Part shown: in pieces, positions 60,333-64,000 of the stretch
Layout: every line of letters begins with the position of its first letter
How positions within the stretch are numbered: position 1 is the first letter of the stretch
Source: Clostridia bacterium
GTDB taxonomy: Bacteria > Bacillota > Clostridia > Oscillospirales > Acutalibacteraceae
Length of the DNA: 64,000 nucleotides
NCBI GenBank assembly: GCA_017631795.1
Contig: JAGBSO010000046.1
Coordinates: 1-64,000, forward strand
Direction of reading: 5' to 3'
The notes under the pieces: model-generated
Seen by the model: only the letters and a program-made list of their open reading frames with translations
Told to the model about the DNA's origin: nothing
Databases searched by the model: none
Translations under genes and position numbers: made by a program

Positions 60333-61304
60333 TTATCTTATTCTTGTGCTGACTTCACCCGAAGAAAGATATTCTTCCGTGCCGTCGGGATATTTTACAT
60401 GAAGCCTGAAATCATCGTCAATATCAATCGCTTCGGCTTCCCTTGTGCTGTCAGGCTTTATAACATTTATCGCCTTACCGTCAAGATATGAGCGTGAGCA
60501 GTAGTCAAAAAGAAAATGCTTTCCCACAATCACCCTGTATTCATCAAAAAAGATATTGATAACATCTGCAACGATTCTGCTGACTGAATCACCGTCAGGT
60601 TTTTCATCAAACACAGCACCTGCGATATCTTTTATATCATCGGGCAGTGAATTTTCGGGGAAATACATATTGATTCCGATTCCCAGCACAGCATAGCTGA
60701 GTTTGCCGCATTCAAGGTCAAAAGATGCTTCTGTGAGTATTCCGCAGACTTTTCTGTCACGCATATATATGTCATTGACCCATTTGATTGAAGTCATTTT
60801 ATCCGTATTTTTTTCAATCGCTTTTGCAACTGCAACTGCTGCACATGTTGTTATGAGCAAGGCATCCTGCGGTTTCATATCTGGTCTTAAAAGTATGCTG
60901 AAATACACGCCTGTGCCTTTCTGAGATGAAAAATTCCTGCCCAGTCTGCCTCTGCCTGATGTCTGCTCCCCTGCCATGAGAACAAAACCTTCTTTTTCAC
61001 CGTTTTCTGCCATTTTTTTGAGAAGCGTATTTGTCGATGTCACTTCATCACGGTATTCAATGATGATATTTTCTGCAGTTACAAATTTCTGCACACTCTG
61101 AGCTGAAATCAGATTATTCTTTGCGCTCAGGATATAACCTTTGTTTGTGACAGCACCGATTTCATAGCCTTTTTCCTGAAGCGTTTTTATCGCTTTCCAG
61201 ACGGAATTTCTGCTCAGACCAAGCTCCAAAGCAATACTTTCGCCCGAAACATATCTGCCCTTGTTATTTTCAAGAAATCCCAGCACTTTTTCAGTTGTTT
61301 TCAT
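60333..61304 (-). CDS. birA: bifunctional biotin ligase / biotin operon repressor
   Basis: A 323 aa protein starting at MKTTEKVLGFLENNKGRYV, with AGAGGATG upstream. The N-terminal winged helix (about 1-60, SIALELGLSRNSVWKAIKTL) binds DNA. The ligase core has TSGRGRLGRNF and KWVNDIYMRDRKVCGIL, with an SH3-like C-domain. It attaches biotin to carboxylases and should repress bioY. It overlaps bioY by 4 nt. Confidence 0.95.
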   Translation of the reverse strand: MKTTEKVLGFLENNKGRYVSGESIALELGLSRNSVWKAIKTLQEKGYEIGAVTNKGYILSAKNNLISAQSVQKFVTAENIIIEYRDEVTSTNTLLKKMAENGEKEGFVLMAGEQTSGRGRLGRNFSSQKGTGVYFSILLRPDMKPQDALLITTCAAVAVAKAIEKNTDKMTSIKWVNDIYMRDRKVCGILTEASFDLECGKLSYAVLGIGINMYFPENSLPDDIKDIAGAVFDEKPDGDSVSRIVADVINIFFDEYRVIVGKHFLFDYCSRSYLDGKAINVIKPDSTREAEAIDIDDDFRLHVKYPDGTEEYLSSGEVSTRIR

Positions 61305-61843
61305 AATTTCATCCTCTTTCTGACAGCTTGTGAAACAACAGCCGCAAGAATCAATTTTATCACATCGGGAATTATGTAAGGCAGTATGCACACCGCAAAT
61401 GCAGATGCAAAGTCCGTTTCACCTGATGAAAAAACATAAACATACCAGAGCATTCCGCAGATATAACAAATCAGCAATCCCGCAAGAAAAGATGCAACCG
61501 TAAACGGAATTTTCCTGTCTGTTTTCTGCATAATCAGACCTGACACAAAAACTGCAGGTATAAATCCGATTATATAACCGCCCGCAGGTCCTGTCAGCAC
61601 CGACAGACCTGACTGAAATCCCGAAAACACGGGCATTCCGGCAATTCCAATCAGAATATAGATAATAATACTTATCGTGCCTCTGTTTTTACCGAGTATT
61701 CCCGCACAGGCAAAAACCGAAAAAGTCTGCAATGTAACAGGCACTGCACCAACGGGAATTGCAATAAACGAGCAGACCGCAATCAATGCAGCCATCAGTG
61801 CTGTTATCACTATATCAAAGGCTTTTATCTTTTTTTCAGCCAT
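61301..61843 (-). CDS. bioY: BioY biotin transporter (S component)
   Basis: A 180 aa protein starting at MAEKKIKAFDIVITAL, with GGAG upstream. It has six membrane helices. VPVTLQTFSVFACAGILG and LTGPAGGYIIGF are the BioY motifs. It imports biotin, with an ECF module encoded elsewhere or alone. No biotin synthesis genes are seen, so the cell may rely on import. Confidence 0.95.
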   Translation of the reverse strand: MAEKKIKAFDIVITALMAALIAVCSFIAIPVGAVPVTLQTFSVFACAGILGKNRGTISIIIYILIGIAGMPVFSGFQSGLSVLTGPAGGYIIGFIPAVFVSGLIMQKTDRKIPFTVASFLAGLLICYICGMLWYVYVFSSGETDFASAFAVCILPYIIPDVIKLILAAVVSQAVRKRMKL

Positions 61844-61872
61844 AAAAAAATCACTCCATAAACTATGAAGTG

Positions 61873-61901
61873 ATTTTATCATATCAGTTACAGATTGTCA
61901 A
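61873..61901 (-). promoter_or_regulatory. promoter of bioY-birA
   Basis: TTGACA (61896-61901), 17 bp spacer, TAAAAT (61873-61878). Confidence 0.75.
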
Positions 61902-61925
61902 CCATATTGCAATCAATTGTGACAA
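61895..61925. promoter_or_regulatory. probable BirA operator
   Basis: Inverted repeat TTGTCACAA-N13-GGTTGACAA (minus strand) with the spacing of known BirA boxes, overlapping the -35. Biotin-loaded BirA would block bioY-birA transcription. Confidence 0.65.
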
Positions 61926-61927
61926 TA

Positions 61928-62818
61928 TCAGAATATAGATGAATTATCATCCATAACTTCCACATTTGTGCTCATCTTGTAATCGTCATCACGTTCCATA
62001 TGGCTTACAATGCAATCGCCGTTTGTTTCGGTAACGGTAACTTTCCATACAGCATAATTCAGTTCTTTTTCTTCAAGAGTGTCACGGTAATACATTCTTG
62101 TGACACACTTTACATAGAATGAATATTCATTGCTTATGCCGTTGGGTGTTACTGTGTAAGAATCCATGTCAAAATCGATTCTGCACAGATCGAAAAGTGA
62201 CTTTTTGTTATACTGGAAACGCTCAACCATTTCTGCTTTTACTTCATCAGAACAGAATGCCACTGCGCCGGGATTGAGAGCATTTATACCGTCAAGATAA
62301 GAAATATAGAAGTTGAAGAAAGTTATGTATATCTTGTCTGTGGGAACAACTTCGGGAGCAGGGCTTGTGAAAGATGCAGTTGTTGTCTCTACGATTACTG
62401 ATGATGTAGCTTCGGGTTCTTTTGTTGTGGGAACAACTTCCACATAAGTCTGCTCTTCAAACACTGCGTCATCCTTGTTTTTATCAAGAGGACTCTTGTC
62501 TGAAATAAACAGGAAATACACACCTGCACCGATTGCAGCAAGAAGAACTACCGCAGCAACAACAATACCGATAATCATACCTGTTTTGTTATTCTTTTTT
62601 GCAGGTGTATTACCGCCACCATTCTCAGGAGGAAGAGGAGGATAATACTCAACATGTTCTTCATAAGGCTTACCGGGTTCTGCAACAGGAGGGTGAACAG
62701 GAGGTGTAACAGGCTTGTTCTGAGGAGTTGCAACGGGAACAGCCAACTTGGTACCGCAATTATCACAGAATACTGCATCATCATTAAACTGCTTAAAACA
62801 ATTAGGACAAATCTTCAT
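61928..62818 (-). CDS. zinc-ribbon membrane protein with extracellular domain
   Basis: A 296 aa protein. It has an N-terminal zinc ribbon CPNCFKQFNDDAVFCDNCG, a Pro-rich cytoplasmic linker, one membrane helix (about 78-102), a Thr/Ser/Pro-rich spacer (about 125-155) and an extracellular alpha/beta domain (about 160-290). AAGGTG before ATG. Common in Clostridia as a sensor or anchoring protein of unknown function. Confidence 0.8.
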   Translation of the reverse strand: MKICPNCFKQFNDDAVFCDNCGTKLAVPVATPQNKPVTPPVHPPVAEPGKPYEEHVEYYPPLPPENGGGNTPAKKNNKTGMIIGIVVAAVVLLAAIGAGVYFLFISDKSPLDKNKDDAVFEEQTYVEVVPTTKEPEATSSVIVETTTASFTSPAPEVVPTDKIYITFFNFYISYLDGINALNPGAVAFCSDEVKAEMVERFQYNKKSLFDLCRIDFDMDSYTVTPNGISNEYSFYVKCVTRMYYRDTLEEKELNYAVWKVTVTETNGDCIVSHMERDDDYKMSTNVEVMDDNSSIF

Positions 62819-62888
62819 GTTTTTTTCACACCTTTTTACTTTTTCATTACAGTTATATTATACTGAAGAATTTTCAGTCTGTGTAAAA

Positions 62889-64000
62889 TCAAAGTTTCAA
62901 CTGACTGTTGATTTCTCTGAGTGTATCTTCATCAACTTTCACAATAGCTCTGTCATAAGTCAGGATGCCGTTTACTTCAAATTCAACGTCACTCACCTGA
63001 GTGTAAACAGTTGCGGAAAGACCCTTTTCGATATTGGGTATAATCTGCTTTTCAAAAAGCTTTCTGTATGCCTTTGTAAGGTTTTCCTTTGATGAATACA
63101 TCATGTAACCGAAGCTCTTTGATTTATTCCATACATGACCGTCGATGATGTGTGAATATCCGCCGAATTCACTGAGAACAAAAGCTCTGTCGTTTTCTTT
63201 TTTTGGAACCTGAACAGGGATTGTGTATCTGTGGATACTTCTGAAATCGCCTGCCTTCTGGTCATACCAGCCACTTGCATGGTCACAGTGTCTTGACGGG
63301 TCAAATGCTTTTACTGCATTGCCGATTCTTGCTGCGTCAAACTGACCCCAGCCTTCGTTGAAAGGAACCCATGTTGCAAGTGAAACGCAGTTGTAAAGCT
63401 GATCCATCATTTCGTACATTTCTTTTTCAAAGAATTCACGCCATTCCTTCTTATCTCTGTTGAACAATGCGTATTTATTGTCCTTCATAGATAATGCAGC
63501 AACGGGAATGAATCCGCCCTGAATGATGGGAATAACACCCGCAAAGAACTGACTGAGTGCTTTACCGCCGCTGATCATATCCTGCCATACGAGCATTCCG
63601 AGTCTGTCGCAATGATAATACCATCTTGCAGGCTCTGTCTTGATGTGTTTACGGAGCATATTGAAGCCAAGATCCTTCATCTTCTGAATATCATAAATCA
63701 TAGCTTCATCTGAGGGAGGTGTCATACCGCCGTCACACCAGTAACCCTGGTCAAGAAGTCCGTTATGGAAGTAAGGCTTATTGTTAAGGCAAAGACGCAT
63801 ATAACCCTTGCTGTCTTTACCCATGCTGAATTTTCTCATACCGAAATATGTCTTTACGGTATCAACAACATTACCGTCAACGGTAAGTTCAAGCACCATA
63901 TCATAAAGATTGGGCTCTTCGGGACTCCAGAGCTTGAAATCAGGCACAGCAATGTCTGAGTCCTTTGCGATTTCTGCTTCGGCAACAACTTTTTCACCGT
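62889..64000 (-). CDS. glycoside hydrolase family 2 enzyme, N-terminal part outside window
   Basis: At least 370 codons are open to the right edge; the Val-Pro-Asp codons near 63947 are inside the gene, not a start. The immunoglobulin-like region (LWSPEEPNLYDMVLELTVDG), then the barrel with MLRKHIKTEPARWYYHCDRLG, FNEGWGQFD (acid/base Glu) and VLSEFGGYS (nucleophile Glu) identify GH2. No signal or dockerin is visible in the C-terminal portion. It probably acts on beta-galactosides, beta-glucuronides or beta-mannosides. Confidence 0.88.
   Translation of the reverse strand, partial: GEKVVAEAEIAKDSDIAVPDFKLWSPEEPNLYDMVLELTVDGNVVDTVKTYFGMRKFSMGKDSKGYMRLCLNNKPYFHNGLLDQGYWCDGGMTPPSDEAMIYDIQKMKDLGFNMLRKHIKTEPARWYYHCDRLGMLVWQDMISGGKALSQFFAGVIPIIQGGFIPVAALSMKDNKYALFNRDKKEWREFFEKEMYEMMDQLYNCVSLATWVPFNEGWGQFDAARIGNAVKAFDPSRHCDHASGWYDQKAGDFRSIHRYTIPVQVPKKENDRAFVLSEFGGYSHIIDGHVWNKSKSFGYMMYSSKENLTKAYRKLFEKQIIPNIEKGLSATVYTQVSDVEFEVNGILTYDRAIVKVDEDTLREINSQLKL

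Overview
The window is chromosomal DNA of an anaerobic Firmicute, most likely a gut Ruminococcus-like member of the Oscillospiraceae/Ruminococcaceae. The evidence is canonical Gram-positive ribosome binding sites and promoters, a T-box before alaS, the MurT/GatD, ComEC, RNase M5 and dimeric GlyS gene set, and several proteins ending in type I dockerin modules, one with the Thr/Glu-rich linker typical of cellulosome- or amylosome-forming ruminococci. I saw no rRNA, tRNA, CRISPR array, integrase or transposase.

Layout. 1-7422 (minus): a giant secreted protein of about two dozen InlB-type repeats, running off the left edge. 7423-7819: non-coding, with a candidate small RNA. 7820-11370 (minus): a membrane-anchored amidase and a DEDD exonuclease. 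11505-15351 (plus): an M3 peptidase and a MurT/GatD-like pair whose glutaminase residues look lost. 15408-17186 (minus): a membrane protein with Rossmann domains and a RyR domain. 17263-24671 (minus): two overlapping pairs of ABC exporter genes behind a strong promoter, a 20-23 codon leader ORF and a terminator. 24974-28746: an AT-rich membrane protein, glyS and a secreted GH5 glycosidase.

28989-33823 (minus): the most unusual block. Thirteen tightly overlapping phage-type genes run from a sigma-like regulator through baseplate or tail-fibre-like proteins, XkdX, a GH25 lysozyme carrying a dockerin, XhlA and a holin. One consensus promoter drives them, with two LexA-type boxes. No capsid, terminase, sheath, tube or integrase gene is present, so this looks like a DNA-damage-inducible lysis/tail-fibre cassette, either a remnant or domesticated.

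34135-38198 (plus): an MMPL transporter and a lipoprotein partner. 38333-43929 (plus): two secreted dockerin proteins whose dockerin-plus-terminator ends are near-identical copies. 43977-51713 (plus): T-box, alaS, hinT, comEC, holA, rnmV and a small exported protein. 51746-56958 (minus): a GDSL esterase, two metallophosphoesterases, dCMP deaminase and RbsD/FucU. 57167-60315 (plus): PHP phosphoesterase, an unknown protein, RadC and patatin. 60333-61843 (minus): birA and bioY with a likely BirA operator. 61928-64000 (minus): a zinc-ribbon membrane protein and a GH2 glycosidase cut by the right edge.

Three palindromic elements share a TAAACAATAATTTA terminal repeat lying across the stop codon of a minus-strand gene. 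Two of them enclose a 115-117 bp chain of hairpins whose outer stems covary between copies. Start codons were chosen by ribosome binding site and often lie inside the longest open frame. Family calls are by eye, without database searches.
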